Shown piece after piece: positions 1-6,712 of a stretch of 12,355 nt of DNA. Numbering within the stretch: position 1 is the first letter of the stretch; every line of letters starts with the position of its first letter. The stretch is from an uncultured Oscillospiraceae bacterium. GTDB taxonomy: Bacteria; Bacillota; Clostridia; Oscillospirales; Acutalibacteraceae. Under the pieces are notes generated by a model. That model ran no database searches. It was given only the letters and a program-made list of their open reading frames with translations, and was not told where the DNA came from. The stretch spans positions 1-12,355 of the forward strand of contig UQQZ01000075.1 in assembly GCA_900543305.1 (NCBI GenBank), written 5' to 3'. The position numbers and the translations under genes were made by a program.

Positions 1-1682
1 CACGGCTTCAGCGCCAGCATGGCGCAATTGCTGCCCCGCTGGCCCCTGGTCTTCCGGTGGGAAAACACCAGGTCGCTTTCGCACATGGTGCAAACCCCGC
101 CGATGACAATGTTTTCTTCCGGCACGCCGGCTCCCAAGAGGAATTGCCGGTTGCACTCCCAAAGATCCACATGGTACTTATCCCGCTGGGGACCTTCCAC
201 AAAATGCTGGGCACCGGGCAATTTTAAAAACTCCGCTGCCACAGGCTCATCCACTTCAAAGCACTCCTTGCCGATGGAGGGACCCACAGCCACCTGCAGC
301 TTGAGAGGGTCCGTGCCAAATTCCAGGGCCATCCGCTCCACCATGGCCTTGGCCATGCCTGCGGCGGTTCCCCGCCAGCCCGCGTGGGCCAAACCGATGG
401 CCTTATGTTCCCCGTCCACAAAATAGAGAGGGACACAGTCGGCGCAGTAGATGACAAGGGTCACCTTGGGATCATCGGTGCACAGGCCGTCAATGGACTC
501 CATATCCTTTTCACGCCAGATGCCGATTCCCCGCTGGGCCTCTCCCACCCGACGAATATGGATGTGGTGGTCCTGGGCGCCGGCCACCAGAGATTCGCTG
601 TCAAATCCTGCGGCTGCGCAGAAAAGCCGGTAATTTTCCGCCACCTTCTCCGGCTCGTCTCCCCGGCCGAATCCCAGGTTCATGGCGGCAAATTCCCCGC
701 TGCTCACTCCGCCGATACGGGTGGTAAAGGCGTGGTTCACTGTGGAAAGCCCCTTCCAGGATGGAAAACGGAGCACCCCCACCCCCTGGGACAATTCCAG
801 TTCCATATTTCCCACGGGGCCCGGCTGGGCCTGACGGGGCTTTTCGATATCCGGCAAGGGAAAGGTTTTCTTGTTCACGGTAAGTCCCTCATATTTCTGT
901 TTGATGGTCAGCCTTCCCGCAAACAGATGGCCGCAACTGGTACAGCGGAAATCTGCCCGGAAGCTTTTATTTTTCACGTTCCAACGGGTCAGCCTCTGGC
1001 TTTCCGCCCCGCACTTGGGACAGGGAAACCCAAGGTGGCTCTTTTCCACCAGGGGGCTGCGCAGGTCGCAGATATAGGTGGTCTTAAAAGTGATCCTCCG
1101 GTAAAATTCCCGATCGCACAGGTCAATGTAAGGTTCCATTCCCCGGGGATCGTACACCTTCCGCAGCACCTCCAAGGTCATTCGGCTGTCGTCTAAGGCC
1201 CGGTGGTGGTCCATTCCCGAAAGGTCCAGGCCCAGCAGCTCCGCCGCCCGGGACAGCCCCACCTGCTCCCGCCGCCCCAGGCCCATCCGGTCCTGGGTGT
1301 ACAGCTGCAGGTCGCAGTACCGGGTCAGGAAGGGCACATGCTCATCTCCGCTGAAATACCGGCAATTTTCGATGAGCGTCAAAATATCCGAGGTGCCCCA
1401 GGTCATGACCAGGCAATCCCCCGCCCACCGCTTGAACCGGCTCACTGCCTGCATAAAAGTCAGGCCGTCGGTGAGATTTTCATCGGTGATGCTGGTCAGG
1501 TGGGAGATGGTAGAGCTGATGTGCTTTGCCACCTGAGGTTTCACAAAGCAGGAAAAAGTCTCTTTCTCCTCCAGATGGGGACCACATTTGATCGCCCCAA
1601 ATTCGATGATCTCGTTGATATATCCCTTGAGCCGCCGGCTGTAGGTGCCGTTCCACTCAAGGTCCAATATGACGATGTCCAA
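1..1682 (-). CDS. DEDDh exonuclease - zinc ribbon - PgeF (YfiH/laccase-like) fusion, C-terminal end cut by window edge
   Basis: One uninterrupted frame of 560 codons runs off the left edge; I translated it codon by codon and found no stop. Residues 1-180 are a DnaQ-like 3'-5' exonuclease: Exo I is ILDLEWNG (D7, E9), D99 lies in WGTSD, and H160...D165 in HHRALDD makes it DEDDh type. Residues 221-250 form a zinc ribbon (C221, C224, C247, C250). After a Pro-rich linker, a PgeF/YfiH domain begins near M293, with the metal-site residues H372 (QDH), C416 (ADC) and H433 in HAGWRGT. PgeF-family proteins are linked to peptidoglycan editing and purine nucleoside or phenol chemistry; the exonuclease substrate is unknown. 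The start is TTG at 1682, chosen because AAAGGAGG lies 7 bases upstream and the Exo I motif begins at residue 5. It follows typA by 22 bases, so it is probably co-transcribed. M293 has only a weak GGGA upstream, so independent translation of PgeF is unlikely but possible. Confidence 0.88.
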   Translation of the reverse strand, partial: MDIVILDLEWNGTYSRRLKGYINEIIEFGAIKCGPHLEEKETFSCFVKPQVAKHISSTISHLTSITDENLTDGLTFMQAVSRFKRWAGDCLVMTWGTSDILTLIENCRYFSGDEHVPFLTRYCDLQLYTQDRMGLGRREQVGLSRAAELLGLDLSGMDHHRALDDSRMTLEVLRKVYDPRGMEPYIDLCDREFYRRITFKTTYICDLRSPLVEKSHLGFPCPKCGAESQRLTRWNVKNKSFRADFRCTSCGHLFAGRLTIKQKYEGLTVNKKTFPLPDIEKPRQAQPGPVGNMELELSQGVGVLRFPSWKGLSTVNHAFTTRIGGVSSGEFAAMNLGFGRGDEPEKVAENYRLFCAAAGFDSESLVAGAQDHHIHIRRVGEAQRGIGIWREKDMESIDGLCTDDPKVTLVIYCADCVPLYFVDGEHKAIGLAHAGWRGTAAGMAKAMVERMALEFGTDPLKLQVAVGPSIGKECFEVDEPVAAEFLKLPGAQHFVEGPQRDKYHVDLWECNRQFLLGAGVPEENIVIGGVCTMCESDLVFSHRKTRGQRGSNCAMLALKP

Positions 1683-1689
1683 CCGGCCG

Positions 1690-1697
1690 CCTCCTTT
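1690..1697 (-). promoter_or_regulatory. Ribosome binding site deciding the TTG start of the exonuclease-PgeF gene
   Basis: The minus strand reads AAAGGAGG, 7 bases before TTG at 1682. No ATG or GTG occurs in frame between this site and the conserved exonuclease motif, so TTG is the start. Confidence 0.75.
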
Positions 1698-1704
1698 GTA
1701 TGGT

Positions 1705-3528
1705 TTATTTTTTCTTGCTTGCCTGCTTCATCCGCAGTTCCTTGGAAAGGATGGCCTTGCGCATGCGGATGCTCTTGGGCGTGACCTCCACCAACTCGTC
1801 GTCGGCGATAAACTCCAAGCACTGCTCCAGGCTGAGCACCGAATGGGGCGTCAGCTTCAGGGCCTCATCGGAGCCGGAAGCACGGGTGTTGGTGGCATGC
1901 TTTTTCTTGCACACATTCACCACGATGTCCTCGTTCTTGGGGTTGGCCCCCACAATCATACCCTCGTATACTTCCACGCCGGGCCCGATAAACATCCGGC
2001 CGCGATCCTGGGCGTAGAACAGACCGTAAGCGGTGGATTCCCCAGTCTCATGGGCAATGATGGAACCCTGCACCCGCTGCTGGATCTCCCCCTTGTAGGG
2101 CTCGTAGGAGTCAAACACATGGTTCATGATGCCGTTGCCGTTGGTGTCGGTGAGGAACTCGGAACGGTAGCCCATCAGACCCCGGGCGGGAATCTTGAAC
2201 TCCAGGTGGGTGGTGCCGGATTCCCGGGACCCCATGTTCAGCAGCTCTGCCTTCCGGGAACCGATCTTTTCCATGACGGCGCCCACATAGTTGTCGGGCA
2301 CCTCGATCATCAAAAGTTCCATGGGCTCCAAACGCTTGCCGTCCTTTTCCTTGTAAATCACCGAGGGACGGGACACCTGGAATTCGTAGCCCTGACGGCG
2401 CATCTGCTCAATGAGGATGGACAGATGCAGCTCGCCGCGGCCGGATACCTTGTAGGTATCTGCGGAATCGGTTTCCTCCACCCGCATGGCCACGTTGGTC
2501 TCCACTTCTTTAAAGAGCCGGTCCCGCAGATTCCGGGAGGTGACATACTTGCCTTCCCGTCCGGCAAAGGGGGAATTGTTGACCATGAAAAGCATGGACA
2601 CCGTGGGCTCATCGATTTTCACAAAGGGCAGAGGCTCCACGCAGTCCGTGGCGCAGGCGGTCTGGCCGATGTTCAGATCTGCAATACCGGATACTGCGAT
2701 AATATCTCCCAGCTGGGCAGACTGGGCTTCCACCCGCTTGAGCCCTTCAAACTGATACAGCTTGGTGATCCGGGCGCTCTTGTGGTGTTCTTCCCCGCCG
2801 CCGCAGATGGTGACCGACTGGCCTACATGGATGGAGCCCCGCTCCACCCGGCCGATACCAATGCGGCCCACATACTCGTCATAGTCGATGTTGGAGAAAA
2901 GCACCTGGGTGGGGCCTTCCAAATCCCCCTGGGGTGCGGGAACTTCCTTGAGAATCATCTCGAAGAGGGGCTCCATATCCGTGCCGGGCACGTTGGGATC
3001 CAAAGTGGCATAGCCGTCCTTGGCGGAAGCGTACACCACCGGAAAATCCAACTGGTCGTCATTGGCGCCCAGTTCGATAAACAAATCCAGCACCTCGTCC
3101 ACCACTTCCGCGGGACGAGCGCCGGGACGGTCAATCTTATTCAAAACCACCACGGGCTTTTTTCCCAGGGCCAAAGCCTTCTTCAGCACAAACCGGGTCT
3201 GAGGCATACAGCCTTCAAAGGCGTCCACCAGCAGGAGCACGCCGTCCACCATCATCAGCACACGCTCCACTTCGCCGCCGAAGTCCGCATGTCCGGGAGT
3301 GTCCACAATGTTGATCTTGGTGTCTTTATACATCACGGCCGTATTCTTGGAGAGGATGGTGATGCCCCGTTCCCGCTCCAGATCGCCGGAATCCATCACG
3401 CGCTCTGCCACGGCCTCGTTTTGACGGAACACACCGCTTTGCCGCAGCATCTGATCCACCAGCGTAGTCTTTCCGTGATCCACGTGGGCGATGATCGCCA
3501 CGTTGCGCAAATTCTCTCTAGTACCCAT
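1705..3528 (-). CDS. typA: Translational GTPase TypA/BipA
   Basis: TypA/BipA is a ribosome-binding GTPase of the EF-G/LepA class that helps ribosome assembly and stress or cold adaptation. All G motifs are present, numbered from the chosen start: G1 HVDHGKTT (15-22), G2 around ERGIT (53-57), G3 DTPGHADF (76-83), G4 NKID (130-133) and a G5-like SAK. The EF-G-like domains and the TypA-specific C-terminal domain follow, ending in a lysine-rich tail. I prefer ATG 3528, giving 607 residues, the usual length; AAAGGA lies about 12 bases upstream. An in-frame ATG at 3552 would add 8 residues, but that extension overlaps the ribosome binding site and is unlike the family. It has its own promoter, and the exonuclease-PgeF gene follows 22 bases downstream. 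Its neighbour on the other side, the MATE pump, is divergent. Confidence 0.97.
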   Translation of the reverse strand: MGTRENLRNVAIIAHVDHGKTTLVDQMLRQSGVFRQNEAVAERVMDSGDLERERGITILSKNTAVMYKDTKINIVDTPGHADFGGEVERVLMMVDGVLLLVDAFEGCMPQTRFVLKKALALGKKPVVVLNKIDRPGARPAEVVDEVLDLFIELGANDDQLDFPVVYASAKDGYATLDPNVPGTDMEPLFEMILKEVPAPQGDLEGPTQVLFSNIDYDEYVGRIGIGRVERGSIHVGQSVTICGGGEEHHKSARITKLYQFEGLKRVEAQSAQLGDIIAVSGIADLNIGQTACATDCVEPLPFVKIDEPTVSMLFMVNNSPFAGREGKYVTSRNLRDRLFKEVETNVAMRVEETDSADTYKVSGRGELHLSILIEQMRRQGYEFQVSRPSVIYKEKDGKRLEPMELLMIEVPDNYVGAVMEKIGSRKAELLNMGSRESGTTHLEFKIPARGLMGYRSEFLTDTNGNGIMNHVFDSYEPYKGEIQQRVQGSIIAHETGESTAYGLFYAQDRGRMFIGPGVEVYEGMIVGANPKNEDIVVNVCKKKHATNTRASGSDEALKLTPHSVLSLEQCLEFIADDELVEVTPKSIRMRKAILSKELRMKQASKKK

Positions 3529-3556
3529 TTCGTCGATCTTTCCTTTCTGCATACAC

Positions 3557-3575
3557 GCTTCCCCCGGGGGGAAGC
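3557..3575 (-). other. GC-rich inverted repeat in the typA leader
   Basis: The arms GCTTCCCCC (3557-3565) and GGGGGAAGC (3567-3575) are perfectly complementary. They lie about 30 bases upstream of the typA start, within the predicted 5' untranslated leader. It might influence translation of typA; there is no U-run to make it a terminator. Confidence 0.4.
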
Positions 3576-3617
3576 CCGCTAATTAGCCAAAATCAGCCCT
3601 ATTCCAATAACCGATTT

Positions 3618-3646
3618 ATTATACCACCAAACCCGTCCTTTGAAAA
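3618..3646 (-). promoter_or_regulatory. Probable sigma-A promoter of typA
   Basis: On the minus strand a perfect -10 TATAAT (3618-3623) is preceded, at a 17-base spacing, by TTTTCA (3641-3646), which matches four of six -35 positions. The implied leader to the typA ATG is about 80 bases. Confidence 0.7.
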
Positions 3647-3653
3647 GAAAAAC

Positions 3654-3682
3654 TTGAGGAAATCCTCAAAAGCTGTTAAACT
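3654..3682 (+). promoter_or_regulatory. Candidate promoter and operator of the MATE pump gene
   Basis: TTGAGG (3654-3659), a 17-base spacer and TAAACT (3677-3682) resemble a sigma-A promoter, with four of six matches in each box. A perfect palindrome, TTGAGGA-AA-TCCTCAA (3654-3669), overlaps the -35 box and runs into the spacer. That position suits a repressor operator. No regulator gene lies beside it, so the protein that would bind is unknown. Confidence 0.5.
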
Positions 3683-3756
3683 GGGAAAAAAGCCCGACCC
3701 TGGAGAAAATGGTCGTTTCCCCTGGGGCCGGGGAGAAAGGACCGGGATTTTACAAC

Positions 3757-5148
3757 ATGACCTCAAGCCAAACCAGCGACTTTTCCAGAGGCAGCGTGGC
3801 CGGAAATATCCTCCGGCTGGCAGTGCCCATGACCGTAGCCCAGCTGATCAACGTGCTGTACAGCGTGGTGGACCGGATGTACATCGGCCACATTCCCGAT
3901 GCCGCCGCCAACGCCCTGACCGGCGTAGGGCTCACCTTCCCCATTATTTCCATTGTCACCGCCTTTGCCAACCTGTTCGGCATGGGCGGGTCTCCCCTGT
4001 TTTCCATCGAGCGGGGAAGGGGCAATGTGGAAAAAGCCCGGGAAATCATGGGCAACACCTTTACCATGCTGGTGGGAACAGGGGTGGTGCTCACCGCCGT
4101 GATTCTTCTGCTGAAACGTCCTCTGCTCTACGCCTTCGGCGCCAGCGACGTCACCTACCCTTACGCCAACGGCTATGTCACCATCTATCTGTGCGGCAGT
4201 ATCTTTGTCATGATGAGTCTGGGCATGAACCCCTTTATCAACGCCCAGGGCTTCGGACGCAAGGGCATGATGACCGTCCTTCTGGGGGCGGTGACCAATA
4301 TTGTTCTGGACCCCATTTTCATCTTCCTGCTGGGAATGGGAGTTCAAGGGGCCGCCCTGGCTACCGTCCTTTCCCAATTTGTTTCCGCCCTCTGGGCCAT
4401 CTCCTTTCTCCGAGGTAAAAAAGCCCTGATCCCACTGGTCTGGAGCAGCCTCCGGGTCCGGTGGAAATTGGTGTGGCAAATTGTCACTCTGGGGTTTTCC
4501 AGTTTTATTATGGCCATCACCAACAGCGTGGTCCAGATTGCCTGTAACGCCACCCTGCAAACCTTTGGAGGGGATCTGTATGTAGGGGTAATGACCATCC
4601 TCAACTCTGTGCGGGAAGTGGTCTCCACCCCCATCAACGGCATGACCAGCGCCGGACAGCCGGTCATCGGCTTCAATTACGGGGCCCAAGAGTACCGCCG
4701 GGTCCGGACAGGCATCAAATTCACCAGCATCGTGTGCGTCATCTATACCACCGTGGTTTGGCTGCTTCTGTTTCTGTTTCCCCACTTTTTCATCGGCCTG
4801 TTCAGCAGCGAGGAAGCGTTGCGCACTGCCGCGGAACCTTCCATGCACATCTACTTCTTCGGTTTCTTTATGATGAGCCTGCAAATGGCCGGGCAATCGG
4901 CAGCCGTGGCTTTGGGACGTTCCAAACAGGCGGTGTTTTTCTCCCTGCTGCGGAAGGTGATTATTGTGGTCCCCTTGACTTTGATTCTGCCCCACTGCTT
5001 CTCCTTGGGCGTCAACGGCGTGTTCCTGGCAGAACCCATCTCCAACTTTGTGGGAGGGGGCGCCTGCTACATCACCATGCTCCTGACCATCTGGCGGGAA
5101 ATGGTTCGCAAAGAAAAAGCCAAGCTGGCAAACAATCCTGCCGCTTGA
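3757..5148 (+). CDS. MATE-family multidrug/metabolite efflux transporter
   Basis: This is a polytopic membrane protein of about 463 residues, the normal size for the MATE family, which has 12 transmembrane helices and exports cationic drugs or metabolites using a Na+ or H+ gradient. The N-terminus (SRGSVAGNILRLAVPMTVAQ, then NVLYSVVDRMYIGHI) and the NPFINAQG stretch with following hydrophobic helices are typical of the Firmicutes MepA/DinF-like branch. The substrate cannot be told from sequence. The start is uncertain. ATG 3757 fits the family N-terminus, with AGAAAGGA upstream at a long 15-base spacing. ATG 3709, in frame and preceded by GGAG only 3 bases away, would add 16 residues that look non-conserved. 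The gene is monocistronic, is divergent from typA, and ends at a terminator 15 bases downstream. Control by a repressor is suggested by the palindrome in its promoter. Confidence 0.93.
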   Translation: MTSSQTSDFSRGSVAGNILRLAVPMTVAQLINVLYSVVDRMYIGHIPDAAANALTGVGLTFPIISIVTAFANLFGMGGSPLFSIERGRGNVEKAREIMGNTFTMLVGTGVVLTAVILLLKRPLLYAFGASDVTYPYANGYVTIYLCGSIFVMMSLGMNPFINAQGFGRKGMMTVLLGAVTNIVLDPIFIFLLGMGVQGAALATVLSQFVSALWAISFLRGKKALIPLVWSSLRVRWKLVWQIVTLGFSSFIMAITNSVVQIACNATLQTFGGDLYVGVMTILNSVREVVSTPINGMTSAGQPVIGFNYGAQEYRRVRTGIKFTSIVCVIYTTVVWLLLFLFPHFFIGLFSSEEALRTAAEPSMHIYFFGFFMMSLQMAGQSAAVALGRSKQAVFFSLLRKVIIVVPLTLILPHCFSLGVNGVFLAEPISNFVGGGACYITMLLTIWREMVRKEKAKLANNPAA

Positions 5149-5163
5149 CGTTTTCTTCCATAC

Positions 5164-5196
5164 AAAAAGGCCCCGGCTAGCTGCCGAGGCCTTTTT
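5164..5196. terminator. Bidirectional intrinsic terminator between the MATE gene and the sigma/anti-sigma operon
   Basis: The arms AAAAAGGCCCCGGC (5164-5177) and GCCGAGGCCTTTTT (5183-5196) pair with a single mismatch around a 5-base loop. There is a T-run on the plus side and, from the A-run, one on the minus side. It stops MATE transcripts and the converging anti-sigma transcripts. Confidence 0.88.
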
Positions 5197-5206
5197 TGCG
5201 GTTGTT

Positions 5207-6196
5207 TCAAGAATCGCCGGAAGTGTCCTTCCGTCCCCATTGGGCTACGCCGGCCCCGTCCCCCTGGCCCTTGCCGGTTCCCTGGGACTGGCCCTGTCCT
5301 TGACCGGCACCATTCCCCTGGCCCATACCGGTTCCCTGGGACTGACCCTGTCCTTGACCGGAGCCGTTCCCCTGGCCCATGCCGGTCCCCTGGGACTGAC
5401 CCTGTCCTTGACCGGAACCATTTCCCTGGCCCATGCCGGTTCCCTGGGACTGACCCTGTCCTTGACCGGAGCCGTTCCCCTGGCCCATACCCGAACCCTG
5501 GGACTGCCCCTGACCTTGGCCGGAGCCATTCCCTTGGCCGCTGTTACTCTCCGGGTTCAGCTGGCGCAGAAGCCGCTGAAGCTCTCCCATGGTCATGTTC
5601 TGAGCTTCTTCCACAGTGAATTGGGGATTCCATTCCAGAATCTGTTCATAGACCCGGTATTTTCCCAAGGACATTCCCACTTGATGGGCTTCTTCCCGTT
5701 CTTCCAGGGTGCCTTCCTGACACAGCACATTGCCGCAATCTGACGTTTGGTCCTCTGCCTGCTGGAGAATTCGGCTGCACTGAGACTGGTCCTTTCCAGC
5801 CACCGTCAGGGACAACACCGACTGGGGATCCTGTACCACGTCCAGCTGAAGGATTTCCTCCAGAGCTTCTTCCCAAGAGGCAAAGCGCACCTGAAGCTCT
5901 TCCAGCAAAGCCTCCCCGTCCTCGTTGTAAGCATCCGCTGTCACCACTCGGCCAAACCGGTTGATGCCCAGCTCCAGGGACGGATTCACATCCACGCTGA
6001 GATATGCGGTGGGAGTCAGGTAAACCCACCCTCCTGCCACCAGCAGGAACACCAGAAGGGCGCAGGCTGCCGTGGCCATCCGCCACACAGGTTGCCTTCT
6101 CCGGTACAATTTCCGGGAAATTCCCTGCAAAGCACGTTCTTTGACCTCCTCCGGGGCTTGCAGCGCCCCCAAGGCGTTTTTCAACCGTTCATCCAT
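5207..6196 (-). CDS. RsgI-like transmembrane anti-sigma factor with Gly/Gln-repeat extracellular tail
   Basis: A 329-residue single-pass membrane protein. Residues 1-37 are a short cytoplasmic part expected to hold the sigma factor, and residues 38-60 are a hydrophobic helix. Residues 65-90 (YLSVDVNPSLELGINRFGRV) are the hallmark juxtamembrane domain of RsgI-type anti-sigma factors, including the Asn71-Pro72 pair where autoproteolysis is described for RsgI. An acidic helical region (about 95-215) with three cysteines (C140, C154, C159) and the segment GKYRVYEQILEWNPQFTVEE follows. Residues 220-309 are five 18-residue repeats rich in Gly, Gln and Ser. ATG 6196 overlaps the end of the sigma gene by 8 bases and has AGGAGG 8 bases upstream, which indicates translational coupling and a cognate pair. 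It is unlike SigI/RsgI pairs of cellulolytic clostridia in having no carbohydrate-binding module. The ligand is unknown. Confidence 0.9.
   Translation of the reverse strand: MDERLKNALGALQAPEEVKERALQGISRKLYRRRQPVWRMATAACALLVFLLVAGGWVYLTPTAYLSVDVNPSLELGINRFGRVVTADAYNEDGEALLEELQVRFASWEEALEEILQLDVVQDPQSVLSLTVAGKDQSQCSRILQQAEDQTSDCGNVLCQEGTLEEREEAHQVGMSLGKYRVYEQILEWNPQFTVEEAQNMTMGELQRLLRQLNPESNSGQGNGSGQGQGQSQGSGMGQGNGSGQGQGQSQGTGMGQGNGSGQGQGQSQGTGMGQGNGSGQGQGQSQGTGMGQGNGAGQGQGQSQGTGKGQGDGAGVAQWGRKDTSGDS
5270..5539 (-). repeat. Five tandem 54-bp repeats encoding the anti-sigma factor tail
   Basis: Five in-frame units, each encoding a variant of GQGNGSGQGQGQSQGTGM, lie head to tail, followed by a partial unit (GQGDGAG). 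The middle units are near-identical in DNA, and alternate units resemble each other more than neighbours do. This suggests duplication of a 108-bp pair. Such arrays are prone to copy-number change and to assembly collapse. Confidence 0.95.
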
Positions 6197-6680
6197 GGGA
6201 ATCCCCTCCTTCCGCCAACCGTTTTTTCAAAAGACCTCGGGCCCGTTCCAGCAAACTGTATACGGTGTTCACCTTTTTTCGCAAGATCTTTCCGATCTCT
6301 GCCGCCTTGTACCCTTCGTAGTAATACAGATAGACTGCGTCTTTATATTGGGGAGGCAACGTCAGCACCGCCCGCAACAGGTCCCGATGTTCTTCCGGAA
6401 CCTCCTGGGCCTGCTCCTGAAACACCTCTTCCAGTGGAACCGTGCGGCTGCGAAATACATTTCGCAACAGATCCCGGCAAGCATTGATGGCCACCCGCAA
6501 GATCCAGGCCTTTTCGTGCTCTGGGCTCTCAAAGGGCGCGGTGTGCAGGGCATACTTCAAAAATACGTTTTGAAGGATGTCCTCTGAGTCCGCTGTATTT
6601 TTCAGATGTACCATACACACCCGCCAAACCATGTCCCCATATTCGTCCATGGCCTGCCTTACCTGATCTTCACTCCGCAT
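6189..6680 (-). CDS. ECF-type RNA polymerase sigma factor
   Basis: A 163-residue sigma-70 family protein with only regions 2 and 4, the ECF layout. Region 2 spans about residues 10-75 (YGDMVWRVCMVHLKNTADSE, then DILQNVF and AWILRVAINACRDLLR). Region 4 spans about 100-155 (LPPQYKDAVYLYYYEGYKAA, then EIGKIL and VNTVYSLLERARGLLKKRL), a helix-turn-helix for -35 recognition. It recruits core polymerase to promoters not visible here. It starts at ATG 6680 with AGAGGGGA about 5 bases upstream. It lies 32 bases after the secreted repeat protein gene and overlaps the RsgI-like anti-sigma gene by 8 bases, so all three are probably one operon. It is expected to be held at the membrane by the downstream anti-sigma factor until that is cleaved. 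The regulon is unknown; autoregulation is likely but not shown. Confidence 0.93.
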   Translation of the reverse strand: MRSEDQVRQAMDEYGDMVWRVCMVHLKNTADSEDILQNVFLKYALHTAPFESPEHEKAWILRVAINACRDLLRNVFRSRTVPLEEVFQEQAQEVPEEHRDLLRAVLTLPPQYKDAVYLYYYEGYKAAEIGKILRKKVNTVYSLLERARGLLKKRLAEGGDSHG

Positions 6681-6712
6681 AAGTTCCCCTCTGCCGTTTG
6701 TTTCCTACATCC

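Noticed and set aside
384..1784. Two plus-strand open frames opposite the exonuclease-PgeF gene
   Set aside because: The minus-strand frame holds all catalytic motifs of both families; the plus-strand frames have none and no ribosome binding site support.
1645..3582. A 645-codon plus-strand open frame opposite typA
   Set aside because: It is wholly antisense to the well-conserved typA. Its translation is rich in His, Gly and Leu and resembles no family. It is a by-product of codon bias in a GC-rich gene.
3763..4995. A 410-codon minus-strand open frame opposite the MATE gene
   Set aside because: Its low-complexity, Gly/His/Asp-rich translation has no membrane or domain pattern, while the opposite strand encodes a clear MATE transporter.
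5240..5743. Plus-strand frame with repeated Leu/Ala/Gly segments opposite the anti-sigma tail
   Set aside because: The repeats are the antisense image of the 54-bp units. The RsgI hallmark, start site and overlap with the sigma gene all support the minus strand.
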